DNA from: Cladopsammia gracilis
Lineage: Eukaryota; Cnidaria; Anthozoa; Scleractinia; Dendrophylliidae
DNA: 64,000 nt
Assembly: GCA_022457155.1 (NCBI GenBank)
Contig: JAJGOT010000474.1
Coordinates: forward strand, 62,001 to 126,000
Direction: 5' to 3'
In this document: positions 10,801-21,700 of the stretch, piece after piece
Numbering within the stretch: position 1 is the stretch's first letter
Layout: each line of letters starts with the position of its first letter
Notes under the pieces: model-generated
Database searches by the model: none
What the model was told of the DNA's origin: nothing
What the model saw: the letters and a program-made list of their open reading frames with translations, nothing else
Translations under genes and position numbers: made by a program

Positions 10801-12122
10801 GTGTATTTAAAGTAATTGTTCTCTCCATGTTTATTTTCATTTCAAAATGTTATTATTTATTTAGTTGAAATAACAGTATCTTTCCCTCTTAAAACCTGTG
10901 TAGAAAAAATTCCCTGTGAGCTTAGGGGGAATATTAGCGAAGTAAAATGTTAAAAAAACCCCAGGATGATTCTGTCAAAATCCAATCATGAGGTCTGCTT
11001 TCCTTAAGATCTGTATGTTGTTAAAAATCTCTGTCAGTTTGTACTAGTACAGCATTTAGGCTTTTTATGTCTTGGGTAAAAATACATAGTTCACAGTGTG
11101 AATTCGACTGAAGGCAATCATGTTATATTCTGGTACCTCTGACTTTCTCTAAAAGACTGTCAATCTCAGCCTTGGCCTCTTCAAGATGTTTCTGTTTGTC
11201 CTTGTTTTGTTGTTCCATATCTGCAAATGTTAATGTTATCCTTGCTAAAAATAGCTATAGACTATATTTAGACTTCTTCAGATGACCGGTCAAATTTTAG
11301 CATTTAAAGTAGTTGTGAGGTGCATTTGAATTTATCAACAGTACTATTAAGTGGGTCTCAACTGAAAAAAAATGTTTTATGAAAAAACTGCCTTGAAAAA
11401 CCCTTTAAATGTTATGGAAACCCATTTAAAATTTTAATAATTTTTACAAACCCATTAAAATTCTACACACCTTTAATTTGGTCCTTCAGGTTTGAGTTTT
11501 CAATACCTAACTTTTTGGACCTTTCCTTTAAGCGTTCATTCTCATGCTCCAGCCTCTCGAGCTGCTTAATTAGTTTACACCATTTTGGGGGATCCCTTGG
11601 CGAGACCTTCACATCTCCGGTGTCTTCCCTTGGACTGTTTGAATGTCGACGCTATTACAAAAAAAATATTTTTTCGACTTTTGCTCTCTTGCAAAATAAT
11701 AATAATAATAAAAAAACAAATGTGCAGAGTGGCTCACCTTTCTGGGAGAAATATAATTTTTGTTTTCAATGATACGAGCATCTTTGTCGGCCTGCATTAA
11801 ATGGGTTTGACAAATTCTGCCCGACGGCATCTTGCCCCGACTGAACAATCCCTCGAACACTGTAATAAGACGCTGTGGACAAGCGGTAAGTTTGCCAGAG
11901 CACTTGTCATTGAAGGAGCGTGTCGGGAAACAGCAGACACTTAGGTGTTTTTGTTTTTCCTCCTCGTAATGCCGCACACAGAGGCTCACAAGTTCTTGAA
12001 ATCCACAGTTTAAAGACTATTTTAGTCAAACAGGAAATTTTCCCCCAACAATCTATATTTTGAGGACTTGCTAAAACATTTTCCTTGCTCCGTAAAACTC
12101 TGGGTGCTTTAGCACAAAACAT
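7822..12122 (-). CDS. DUF6589-like protein gene, eight exons, 3' end not found
   Basis: Minus-strand exons with GT..AG borders and matching phases: about 11739-12122, 11471-11651, 11137-11220, 10508-10761, 10029-10214, 9162-9520, 8486-8705 and 7822-7974. The first exon encodes a Cys-containing basic segment. Exons 2-3 are coiled coil (LERLEHENERLKERSKKLG and following). Later exons carry HSFHKALTHHY, a conserved-looking LLIEDDIHFIHT strand, and GPFHVSLNAQES followed by FAKLYKKLFG, which resemble DUF6589 proteins expanded in cnidarians and thought to derive from transposons. The eighth exon ends at a clean donor (AACAAG|GTAATT), but no further exon is visible before the Gypsy element at 7707, so the gene may continue across that insertion or be truncated. 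The acceptor of exon 8 (about 7975) is weak. The exon 1 frame changes near 12000. The family call rests on remembered motifs. Confidence 0.6.
7975..8485 (-). other. Intron of the DUF6589-like gene
   Basis: AT-rich intron. Imperfect repeats of a word like TAAGAACCTGTTTAG lie near 8120-8275. No coding potential is seen. Confidence 0.5.
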
Positions 12123-12330
12123 TATCTTAAAAAAACGTCAACACAACTGCCATGTTTTTGTTGTAGTTTAGCCGGTTTGCTGTCAAGTCACCAGCCTAAT
12201 TGATATTGACATCGTATTGGCGGCGTCCCGACGAAAAAGGCGGGAAATCGTCGCCGCGTTCGCGACACAACTAGATAAGATGGACGAACAAGAACAACAA
12301 CAAGAAAGATCTTGAACTCAAAAAATGTTT
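12123..12330. promoter_or_regulatory. GC-rich putative promoter of the DUF6589-like gene
   Basis: A locally CpG-rich patch (GGCGGCGTCCCGACG, GTCGCCGCGTTCGCG at about 12218-12270) lies just upstream of the first minus-strand exon in otherwise AT-rich DNA. On the plus strand ATGGACGAACAAG starts a 12-codon ORF, which could be the beginning of a divergent transcript. There is no direct evidence of a TATA box. Confidence 0.35.
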
Positions 12331-12983
12331 ATTCATCCAAGTTATGTTTAAATACATTACTTTGAAAATAACGCTTATAAGAAACAAGCTGTTTACATTG
12401 ATGATAAAATCTCATAACACAAGAAAAGGCATAGACAACAGCCCAGATAAACAAGATGATCTGCTTACCGTTCGTAAGACTGCTCGTCGGGAAGGTAAGC
12501 GTGAAGATGAAGACGAAATTCGAAGCCAGTGAGACTCCGCATGTATTTAGGTTTCCATCTTTCAAAGGCATTTACGAAAAGTCATTAGAACGAAAAAAAA
12601 GTCATATTTGATATTTTCTTGGAAAATTCACAAACTTTCGACAACCGAAGTCCTGACCTTAATCATTTATGAATGACCTTAATAAATGGAAAAAAAACAC
12701 GGACGATTGGGGCAGCTATCATCATTTTCAGCTGTCGTTACGGTCCGTAAAGCAAAGGCCAAAAAGTTTGGAAAACCAAGTCGAATTACTGAAAGAAACG
12801 AACTTACAAACGTCAAAGAATTGAACTTGAAATTCGGCGTGAAGGCACAGTCTCCAGCTCATGTAAACGGTTGCAAACTGGTCCCTAATTACGTGGCAAA
12901 ATACGATTTTTCGTCCGCCATTTTGAATTTGTAACGGTCAAGATTTTCAGGGCGCATGCGTGCGGTTTTTCCGCTGTGTCCCT
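12331..12983. other. Spacer without recognised gene
   Basis: Mixed sequence with short ORFs on both strands, the longest being 82 codons at 12686-12934 plus. They show no recognisable motif or splice context. I see no gene here. Confidence 0.4.
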
Positions 12984-13173
12984 TAATAGGCCATTTGCAC
13001 GATGACGTCATTTGACTACTACTACCAGAATCCTTCAGTTTTTTTTGTCGTGCAAATTAGGGCTATTGTTATTTAAACCGCACTGGGATTACAAAATTTA
13101 AATAAGAAAGGAAAAACGAAATGAATTCTGGTAGCAGTAGTCAAATGACGTCATCGTGCAAATGGCCTATTAG
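12984..13173. repeat. MITE with about 45-bp TIRs (family M1, complete copy)
   Basis: The left arm starts GGCCATTTGCACGATGACGT and the right arm is its inverted copy, ending TCGTGCAAATGGCC. Pairing extends through GTCATTTGACTACTACTACC. TA on both sides fits a TA target duplication (mariner-like). The inner sequence recurs at 51226-51356 as a half copy. Confidence 0.85.
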
Positions 13174-13299
13174 TATCCCTGTCTTGAGTAGCAAACCGCG
13201 AAAAAATGCAGGAAAATAACGACTTTAATTTAAACCGTTTTCTCCGCTCAGTAAACTCAGTAAAATATCAAAGTGTTGCTGACGCGACATTCGGCCTCA

Positions 13300-13580
13300 C
13301 TTTGGTTTCAACATGACGTCGTACGCGCATGTTTTGCGACGTCATACGCGCCCGCGAGCTAGCCCTGCGCGACGGAGCGCGGAGGGCATACGCGCGCCCG
13401 CGAAACATTCCGCTAGCCATGACCATGAAAAATGACGGCACAGGTTCTGAGCATGGGGCTGCGCAGCCAGGCCTTCGGCCTGGCAAGTGCTCCGCTACTA
13501 AATTGGTAGCTGTGTTGAGAAAAGTTTCGACTGCTTTTAAAGGTGTCTATACTGAAAAGACTCTGCTTAAAAAGTAGACT
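13300..13580 (+). other. CpG-rich segment with short unrecognised ORF
   Basis: GC-rich patch (CGCGCCCGCGAGCTAGCC) followed by an 82-codon open frame at 13329-13577 that includes ATGACCATGAAAAATGACGG. A GGCCTTCGGCC hairpin lies near 13470. It could be a promoter with a first exon or the end of a repeat; I do not recognise the protein. Confidence 0.25.
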
Positions 13581-13871
13581 GACCATGGCGGTTATATCCA
13601 TGGTTAAATATAACGTTTTTTAAAACTGTGAACTACTAAAATGCGAACGTAGAAAATTGATTTTATTGACTTAAAAATCAGTCATAACAATGATACATGA
13701 AAAATGCTTATATTGGTAAGGAAATGTACGTAGACAATACCTACAATTTTCTATCAGCCGGCACTTCAGAAATGAAAGGTGATGGAGGATTTTAATGGCA
13801 CCTACTTAACATTTGTCCTTTTAAAAAGCAAATGAAACTCGCGTTCACTCGGCCGCGAGGGAAAATATAAA

Positions 13872-14017
13872 TACAGTCGAAGCTCCCGTATGCGGACACC
13901 CTCCGGAAGTGTCCATAAATGATTTTCGCAAGAGGACAATTCAAACGGGGTTTTGTCAAGGCGGCCTTCAGTAGAGCTGTCCGCTTACGAGTGGCCGCTC
14001 ACAGAGCTTCGACTGTA
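13872..14017. repeat. Short MITE with TACAGTCGAAGCTC termini
   Basis: The left end TACAGTCGAAGCTC and right end GAGCTTCGACTGTA are exact inverted copies. The element is about 146 bp and non-coding, and the terminal TA is consistent with a mariner/Tc1-type TA target. Confidence 0.8.
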
Positions 14018-14425
14018 TTCCAAATTAAAAATCAGCTTCTAATTGGTGCACTTCTGAAGATTAGAAATATATGAATGAAAGTTAATCAGTCGACCTTTCG
14101 ATGTAGTTGTCGAAATAGGACATCATTTTCAACTTTAATTCTTATATTTTTAGTGAATTCTTTAACAAGCCATTGTCAAGGAGAGGCTCCTCAAATTTAT
14201 CCTCCCGCTTACCCCGATTTCTGCCATTACGACACTGTGTTGAGCGTTTTATAAATGTTTTGCGGTAAGCGTTTCAATTTACTTCTTTTTTAAATTGTTT
14301 TAATTAATTATTCAGCACAGCCCAAAACCCCTACAGAGCCAATTCCACTCGTACCGCCTCTATATATGAGAATGAAGCAATTTTCGTCTCAAACAGGATC
14401 ACAAAACCATGGGTACAAGCGAATG

Positions 14426-14577
14426 GGGCCTGTTTCAAACTCTTCGATAGCGGGGACGGCGAAAAAGAAAACGGGAGGGCGAAGATAACCCGTGGAGACT
14501 GAGGAGAGTGCGACCGTTTCCCGAATCCCCGCGCGTTTTATTCACTCGTCGCCACTATCTGAGACTGGAACAGGCTA
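14426..14577. repeat. Foldback MITE with GGCCTGTTTC / GGAACAGGCT ends
   Basis: About 150 bp with imperfect inverted arms: GGCCTGTTTCAAACTCTTCG and GAGACTGGAACAGGCT, and the inner words GATAGCGGGGACGG and GTCGCCACTATC. There is no ORF. Confidence 0.65.
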
Positions 14578-14972
14578 TCTAAATTAACTTTGACCAGAGG
14601 TCCACCGCGGTCAAACTTCCGAGGAGTTTTTCGTTTTATTTCGTGGGATTTTATTTAATATTAAATGGAAATTTGGGCAAGGATGTATAAAAAATATTAG
14701 TTGACGCAACTATGTTTTAATTTTTCTCAAAATAATGAGCTTCTTTCCGTTGAAAACTGACCAAAACTCTTTGCGCCTGATCAAAATTACGTTGGCAAAT
14801 GGCGACAACTCTGCAGTTCACAGTTTTTAAACGCTTAGAACTTTTTAGTGAGCTTTCAAAACGTTTAGTGAATTGACAGTGTATTGGCAATATTGATATT
14901 AAACTTTAAACAGTGAAAATGACAACCTTAACTTTTAAGTACTTTGCTTAACTTTGCAAATTTTGACCGCGG

Positions 14973-15439
14973 TTAAAGTGCCTATCACCCTTAGAAAGTT
15001 ATTTTCAAAATCAACTCTATGTACGTTGAATTGTTGAATGGTAAAATATTTCTTCTTTTGAATGTCGTGTTTATAGTGACTTATAGAGATTTGAATTTAC
15101 AAAATGCTAATTACATGACGTCAACCCGGGAATCATTTATTGTACAACTACTTGTTTTTACCTCCAAGTAATATTTTTTACAAATCAATTGACTATCCAC
15201 AGTTTATTTTTATTATTTATCAAATTAATTAAACTCAAGCTGTGAACTGCGCACTGTAAATTGGTGTAGAAATAATGGCAAATTCCCGGGTTGACGTAAT
15301 CTAATAAGCATTTTGTAAGTTCAAATCTCTAAAACTAACAGACGCAAGGTTCAAAACAAGAAATATTTCACCATTCAACTATTTAATGTACGTAGAGTTG
15401 ATTCTGAAAATAAATTTCTAGGAGTGATAGGCACTTTAA
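14973..15439. repeat. Foldback MITE with about 165-bp arms and TTAA ends (family M2, complete copy)
   Basis: The left arm (about 14973-15130) and right arm (about 15288-15439) are inverted copies, with outer ends TTAAAGTGCCTATCAC and GTGATAGGCACTTTAA and inner borders GACGTCAACCCGGG and CCCGGGTTGACGTAA. A spacer of about 157 bp separates them. TTAA at both ends would fit a TTAA-targeting (piggyBac-like) element. A half copy lies at about 50053-50280. Confidence 0.8.
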
Positions 15440-15514
15440 GACCAGGGGTATAGATACAAAAGAATCGACCGCTGGTCAAAAAGTCAAAGGCTCTGGTAAG
15501 GAGTTCAGTAGGTA

Positions 15515-15711
15515 TAGACCTCTTTAGCTTGTACATTTTGTTTTCCCAATGTAGGTCATGTGATGTTACCCTAGAGAACTGTTTCTTTTAGATTTTGTTT
15601 TCTTCACGTGCATATGTATGCATAATTTATGAAAAGACAAAGAACAAATTCCCTTGAGAACATCACATGACCTACAATGGGAAAACAAAATGTACAAGCT
15701 AAAGAGGTCTA
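15515..15711. repeat. MITE, 197 bp, about 55-bp TIRs
   Basis: The left arm TAGACCTCTTTAGCTTGTAC and right arm GTACAAGCTAAAGAGGTCTA are perfect inverted copies. The pairing continues inward over the ATTTTGTTTTCCCA word and the GGTCATGTGATGTT word. There is no coding capacity. It lies 36 bp from the UNC-45 stop codon, in the likely 3' UTR or flank. Confidence 0.85.
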
Positions 15712-15747
15712 TTGCGTCGGGTTGTCGCCGTTTTGTGGACATCAGCT

Positions 15748-18700
15748 TCAGTCCTGTTCTTCATTTTGCTTGATAAGATTCATCTCCACGGCAGCTTCCA
15801 ATGCCCTTTCAGCGCACGTTCGAATCATGGACATCTCAGGATCAGTGTCTTTGGAGAACACCATCAGAATCTCAAGAATCTCGCTTTCAATAATCTGAGA
15901 TGAAAATAACGAGAGCCTATCAACGATCTGACAATACACCAAGTCAACCAGTAGGTCGGTGGATAGGTCAGTCAGTTAGCCAGCCAGACAATCAGTCAAT
16001 CATCCGTAGCCCGCCATTTTATTCCCCCACTTGCTAACTCAATCGCTAGTCGATCCATGTATTCGTCGACCGACAAATCACCATCTTTCTGAATCCTTTT
16101 CTTGTTCACTCACTCAGCTAAGTGTTCATCAGTCAATCAGTCGATTAATCAAAATACACATTCCAGAAAAATCCCAAACGAATTTTGCAACATATTGAAA
16201 AAAAAATGGTACCATGCAAAAGTTCTGCAGGATTTCGTCCATAGACTTAAAAGTTAGAACTAACTACATGTCTCCGTCTTGGCTCTGGAAGTGAAAAGGT
16301 TAATAATTTCTCAGCCAAACAATGCAATAATGTATTAAAGTACACATGGAAGCAATGTTCCTACCTTAGTAGCAATCTCCTTGTTTGAGGCGATCATGTT
16401 GGCAGCAATATGAGCTCCTCTGTACATAAAGGTAAAACAAATTAAAGCAGAAATTAAACCGAAACGAAGCTAGATGGCAAACTGATACTAACGGCAGAAA
16501 ATAAAAGCAGACAGAAGCAAAATAAAATTAATAGTAGAATATGGTGGAAAAAAGAGTGTTTTTAGTGGCTGGAAAAACGAAAAAAAAATACGTTCTAGCT
16601 TTACTGAACTTTCACACTAGAAACGAATAATCCATCTGTTATAAATGGATAATCCATCTAGTATAAAGAGATAATCCGTCTGGTATAAACGGATAATCCA
16701 TCTGACAAGTTATCCTAGGCCTACTCTGGGACCTTAAGTCGCCTTAAGTCGCCTAAAGTCGCCTTAAGTCGCCTAAAGTCGCCTTAAGTCGCCTAAAGTC
16801 GCCTTAAGTCGCCCTTTGTCGCTTAAGGTCGCCTGGCTTAAAAAAGGCCTGCACACCTTAAAATTGCCCTAAAAGGTTTCACTTTTACTATTTCTTGAAT
16901 ATATAATAATTTTATTTCCCCAAATCTCTTTTTTATTTCCCATATATGATTATATACTGCAATGGTATGGCCCCATGCAGTACAACACCATGCTTCAATA
17001 GTCATGCACCATGCCCTAGTTGCTTCAATTATATTTGCTGAACCCTATAAAGGATGGACCATTTTATTTTATTTATTTTATTTTATTTATTTTATTTATT
17101 TATTTATTTATTTTTTTTTTGGGGGGGGGGGCAAATACCAAGAAAAAAAATTCATGCACAGATAAAATATAGAAAAGTATGTTAAAATCACAAAAAAAAT
17201 TCTTGCACAGCTTCAAGATGGTAAAAAAAAATTCATGCTTGCTAAAACAAAATGCCCAACCCCCCACCCCTAAAAATAAAATGGTCCATCCCCAAGAAGG
17301 GTACACTCATTCATCTTCAAAACATTGACAGCTATTTCTATAGATTTACTTATATTTCATGGACAAAGTGTTGCTGAAAGGATGAAGTTGTGACTTATAT
17401 TATAATCAACATTTAATATGAGCAACATCATTAAAAAGAAACACTGCTGATCAGCAGTCAATATACTGATATACTGTAATGGTGCAGGCATTCCTTCACC
17501 TTCAGGGTATTATAACAAGATCACTAAGATCACAATAATTTGAAAAGTATTTTGGGGTTAAGCCCAATTATTGCTTATCACTTTTACATTGAGCAAGTAA
17601 GCTTGAAAAGATCATAAGCTTAACCAAAGGCAATGTAACTGTATACAAATGTACTTAACTTTTAAGCTTACTTACCCAACGTGAAAGAGCAACCAAAAAC
17701 GGGCCATTTCTCCCGCATAAATCCTCTAAGCTGCGTTCTAGCCATCCAACATTATTCTATTTACAACCAATCGTAACTGAACATTTGAAAACTTGAAACT
17801 TCTTTACAACTTGTCTTATGTCATCTTCTTGACAGTTTGATGAAGCAAAGAATTTAAATCAACCTATACGCTCAAGATTGCAAAATTTGCGTTGATTATG
17901 TTACTATGATGGCTCTCTGTCACAAAGGTCAAAAGGATTTCTTGTTATCAACCATTAAGCAGGAATGTGCAAAGGATTTGCAGCTGCTTCCAGCAGGAAA
18001 ATTTGCCTCACTCGAGCAAACATGGCCGCCACATGTTTTGACCACGTGACTTCTTTTTGGAACATGGATGCCCACGCGCGCGGGCGCGCGCGCACTCATG
18101 TTCAGAAAATTAGCACTCAATTGATTCGGCAAACAAAGCCAAAGCTGAAGTGTTGCTGACATTCCCACTTTACAGTACAGCCTGACTAGGCTTCGTGGCT
18201 CCCTCCAGGCTAACACTCACATGCTTTACCTTCGTGGCGTAGATTGTCAATCAAGCTGGCCTGGAATTTTTGAAATCGTTCTTGTAGCCATTGACTAGGC
18301 TTCCTGCTTGTATTGCGAAAAGAAAACTAATTCCGACAACTCAATTCAAGGTAAGGTAGATGTAAATTTCTGAAATTTATTGGTTAAGCGAGCGCGGGAG
18401 CTAGTCGCGCGCGGGAGGAAAAGAAACGCGCGAAGCATGGAAACCATCTTCGATTGGAAAGGAATTCTGGGAGAATCAAAATGGCGGACGCCAATGTAAA
18501 TATTGTCAACTCTGTCATTTGCTGTGCATTCATTTGTGATCCATTATTTTCTGGAAATTTTTGAGGTAATAATTAACTTCTACACCGGTAAATCTGTCAA
18601 CAGCCTCATCAGTAACACTATTTAGTTTTGTTTTGACAGGTTAAACTAAAATGTTGCCAGGTGGAAAAGTGTGAGAGCATTTCGGGCCTGGAAGCAGAAC

Positions 18701-21700
18701 TAATCAACCCTGCTAGAAAGTCTCCTACGAGGGTTCGGTTCCCTGTCAGTGGAACATCCAAGTTTTCAGGAGCCGGACAAATAGTTGGAGAAAATGGGAA
18801 AGATGCGCTATTGAGAAAGACCCTCGCTTACGGTACCAAATATGATATTGGAATATTCTATTGGACTAAGGCAGGAGAACAACAAATTGGCTAGGTGCCT
18901 GATCAAACAGTTTTGGATGTCGTTGGTCAAGCTTTCGAGCCAAAATTGACTGTGCAACTGCCACAACAGTGGCAGATAAATTAACCAAATTTATGTAATA
19001 TGTGAAATCGAAAAGTGATTTTTAATTACATTGTTGTATAAATAAGTCAAGGAAAATGTATGTCAGTTTGATTCAGATCAGGTATCCATTTTTAAGTGAA
19101 AAAATTGGATTTTTTTCCCAAGTTTTTGTTCGGCAGTGTATATGATCTTTATATTTTTGTATGATTATTGTTTTTATTGCAATATCTTAAAAACATTTAA
19201 GCAGCTAACTGAATTTTTTCTCATTCTAGATAAGTAATATTGTTCCTGCCTCTTGTTTGGCTAATTAATGTTCATAATACAATTTAGCATTCATATTATT
19301 TATATAATGTTGTTGTTGTTATTGTAATAATTTGAATCTCAGTATAGCTAAAAGGGGCTTTAAAATCTGGAAACTGGAGATTTACGGTCACTTAAGTCTA
19401 TCTGAGACCAAGTGAACTGATTGTGATAATTTTGTTTATTGAAATATGAGACAAACTATTATGAATGCCAGGATTCATGTCAGGACTCAAGCTGTAGCCC
19501 TAACCCTAACTCTATGTCTAACCTGAACTGGAGTCCTTGGTCGCAAACTGACTTAAGTCCTGACTCAATCGGAACTGGCTTCAATCCTGTCTCATATTTC
19601 TTTCCAGAGACCAGTGGCTTTGTATTTAGGTATAGTGATGAAGAGACTGTCAATAACTTTTGTTTCATCACTTTTTAGAAACACTTTTATGTTGCCTTCA
19701 GTCACCTTAAGTCGCCTTAAGTTGCCTTAAGTCGCCTTAAATCGCCTTAAGTCGCCTTAAATCGCCTTAAGTCGCCTCAAGTTGCCTTAAGTCGCCAATA
19801 TTTTCAACTAATTTTTCCTTAAGTCGCCTTAAATCGCCTTAAATCGCTTAAAGTCGCCTAAAGTTACGGCGGCTTAAGGTCCCAGAGTAGGCCTTTATCC
19901 TAGTGTAAATTCGAGTCGGTTAAACTCATTATTCAATGCGCGCAGCAGCATGAGTCTAGGTTTCGGTCGAATTTCTTTTCGTAGTCACAAATTGCCTTGT
20001 CTTTTTAAAGTTTTCCGTATCCCGCGGGACGACTTTCACTGGTCTGATTGGTCGGTTGACAAATCACGTTCTTGTTTTCAAATAGCGGAGTCAAGCCACT
20101 AGCATTTGGACTTTACCAAAAAAGAAATTACATTTTTCGACGGGAATTTATGTTGATATCAATTTGTGATTGACTTTTTCTTTGTGTTCTCGCTAGTTAT
20201 GGAGAAATGCTTATAAAACGTGTTCAAATTCAGTCGTAATAAATGATATCTGATATTATGTAAACAAAACAAGACTTACATGTAATTTTATAGTTCTAAC
20301 TGCACCCGCTTCGCCTTACGCAAAGATGTCCGTATGTTTTGCAATTTTTATTTCCAAATCAGTTTCTGGGAAACAAACGACGAGTGTTTATTTGATATGG
20401 AATCTATAAATTAAATATTCACGGCGAGTACAGAAAACATGTGTCGACGACGGTTCTTTACTGTTTAATTATTCACGCAAAATTCGCTGAGGGGGAAGAA
20501 GTGCGTGACTTAGTTAAAATAACCCGTAAAACTTTCTTATGCAAGTGCATGAGTATAGGCTACCAGTGTAGCCTCTTGTTCAATATTATTCATGGCAAAT
20601 TAAGATCAGACATTATCTTATAACTGAATAAAATAGCGGCGATTTCCGTATGTTTTAAGCCTCTCAAACCAGAGGCGGACAAAGCACAGTCTGATTTCCA
20701 TAAGGGACGAAGAAATAGACTATAGTTGGTGGAATCATCATCGTTATCACAATTGGAGTGATGTCAAAGAGGAAAATTCGTCTTTAATCCCTCTTGATTT
20801 CACATTACACGGATATACTCGGTCGCATATTCGACGTGAAAAGTGTTAAGTGTATAAAATGTCTGGAACTGGAACAGGGCGCATTGAATTATGAGGACAA
20901 CATGGCGCCTAAAACTGCAAGGACGAAATGTAATGTCTCACGTGTTACTCCCAGACTTCCTTTATTTACTGATTCTCTATTATTCGTCTTCGAACTCCGT
21001 CTAAATAACGCCGGGGTAGACGGATAAAATCAGACACACTTTCCGTCAAATTATGACCGTCCCGTTAACACACTAGGAAGGATTATCCGTCTCTAATGTC
21101 AAAACGGCCATTATTATATCTAAATTATTTTGATACAAAGGATAAAAAAGGAAAGAAAAATCTCATTAACAAAAATAGCATCAAGCTACCTGTGTCTCAA
21201 CTCCTTTTGGTCAGAAACTAGCAGTTGTTTTTGAATATCCATGTAAGATGATACCTGTCAATAAAAAATGACAGGCAATTAAGATGGTGCACGTAATCTG
21301 TTTCACCTTATACAACCAAAGTGGTAAAGTTGACTTAACTTGCGTAAATTCAAACATGTTATTTGTACTAATTATGGCGACCAGAGAGAATTTATACCTT
21401 GATAAAATGTTGGTAAATTATTCCAAAGAAATCTGACTCTGGCTCGGGGCTCGTCTATATTTTCGTCCAGCACGTGTGAGTTTTTGTTTTTGGTGTATGC
21501 GAAATCTTAGTAAGTTGGATAAAAACAAACAAACAACATAAAGTAAAGTAAATAAATAGTTTCAATTGTGAAAGTTTGGATATTAGATTTTCCTCGACTG
21601 AAATTGTGAAACAAGATGTTATAACTACTGAGGTGTTTGCAGACGTTTACGAGTGTGATGTTTGATTCACTTTTATATACAACAAAATTATAACTTTGAA

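Larger units (their letters stand above)
16718..19894. mobile_element. 3.2-kb TIR DNA transposon with subterminal AAGTCGCC arrays
   Basis: The ends AGGCCTACTCTGGG (left, sharing its first A with the target) and CCCAGAGTAGGCCT (right) are inverted copies. They are flanked by the direct repeat TTATCCTA at 16710-16717 and 19895-19902, a 7- or 8-bp target duplication typical of hAT-like elements. Just inside each end lie arrays of CGCCTTAAGT-type decamers (about 16733-16830 and 19693-19868), likely transposase-binding arrays. No transposase ORF is present, so the copy is non-autonomous. It sits in an UNC-45 intron and contains a nested MITE (17052-17291), a CpG-rich core (18080-18500) and a possible two-exon cargo gene. 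Confidence 0.82.

Noticed and set aside
17929..18216. 95-codon minus-strand frame in the TIR transposon
   Set aside because: It covers the CpG-rich promoter-like patch on the opposite strand, has no motif, and stays open mainly because GC-rich sequence lacks stops.
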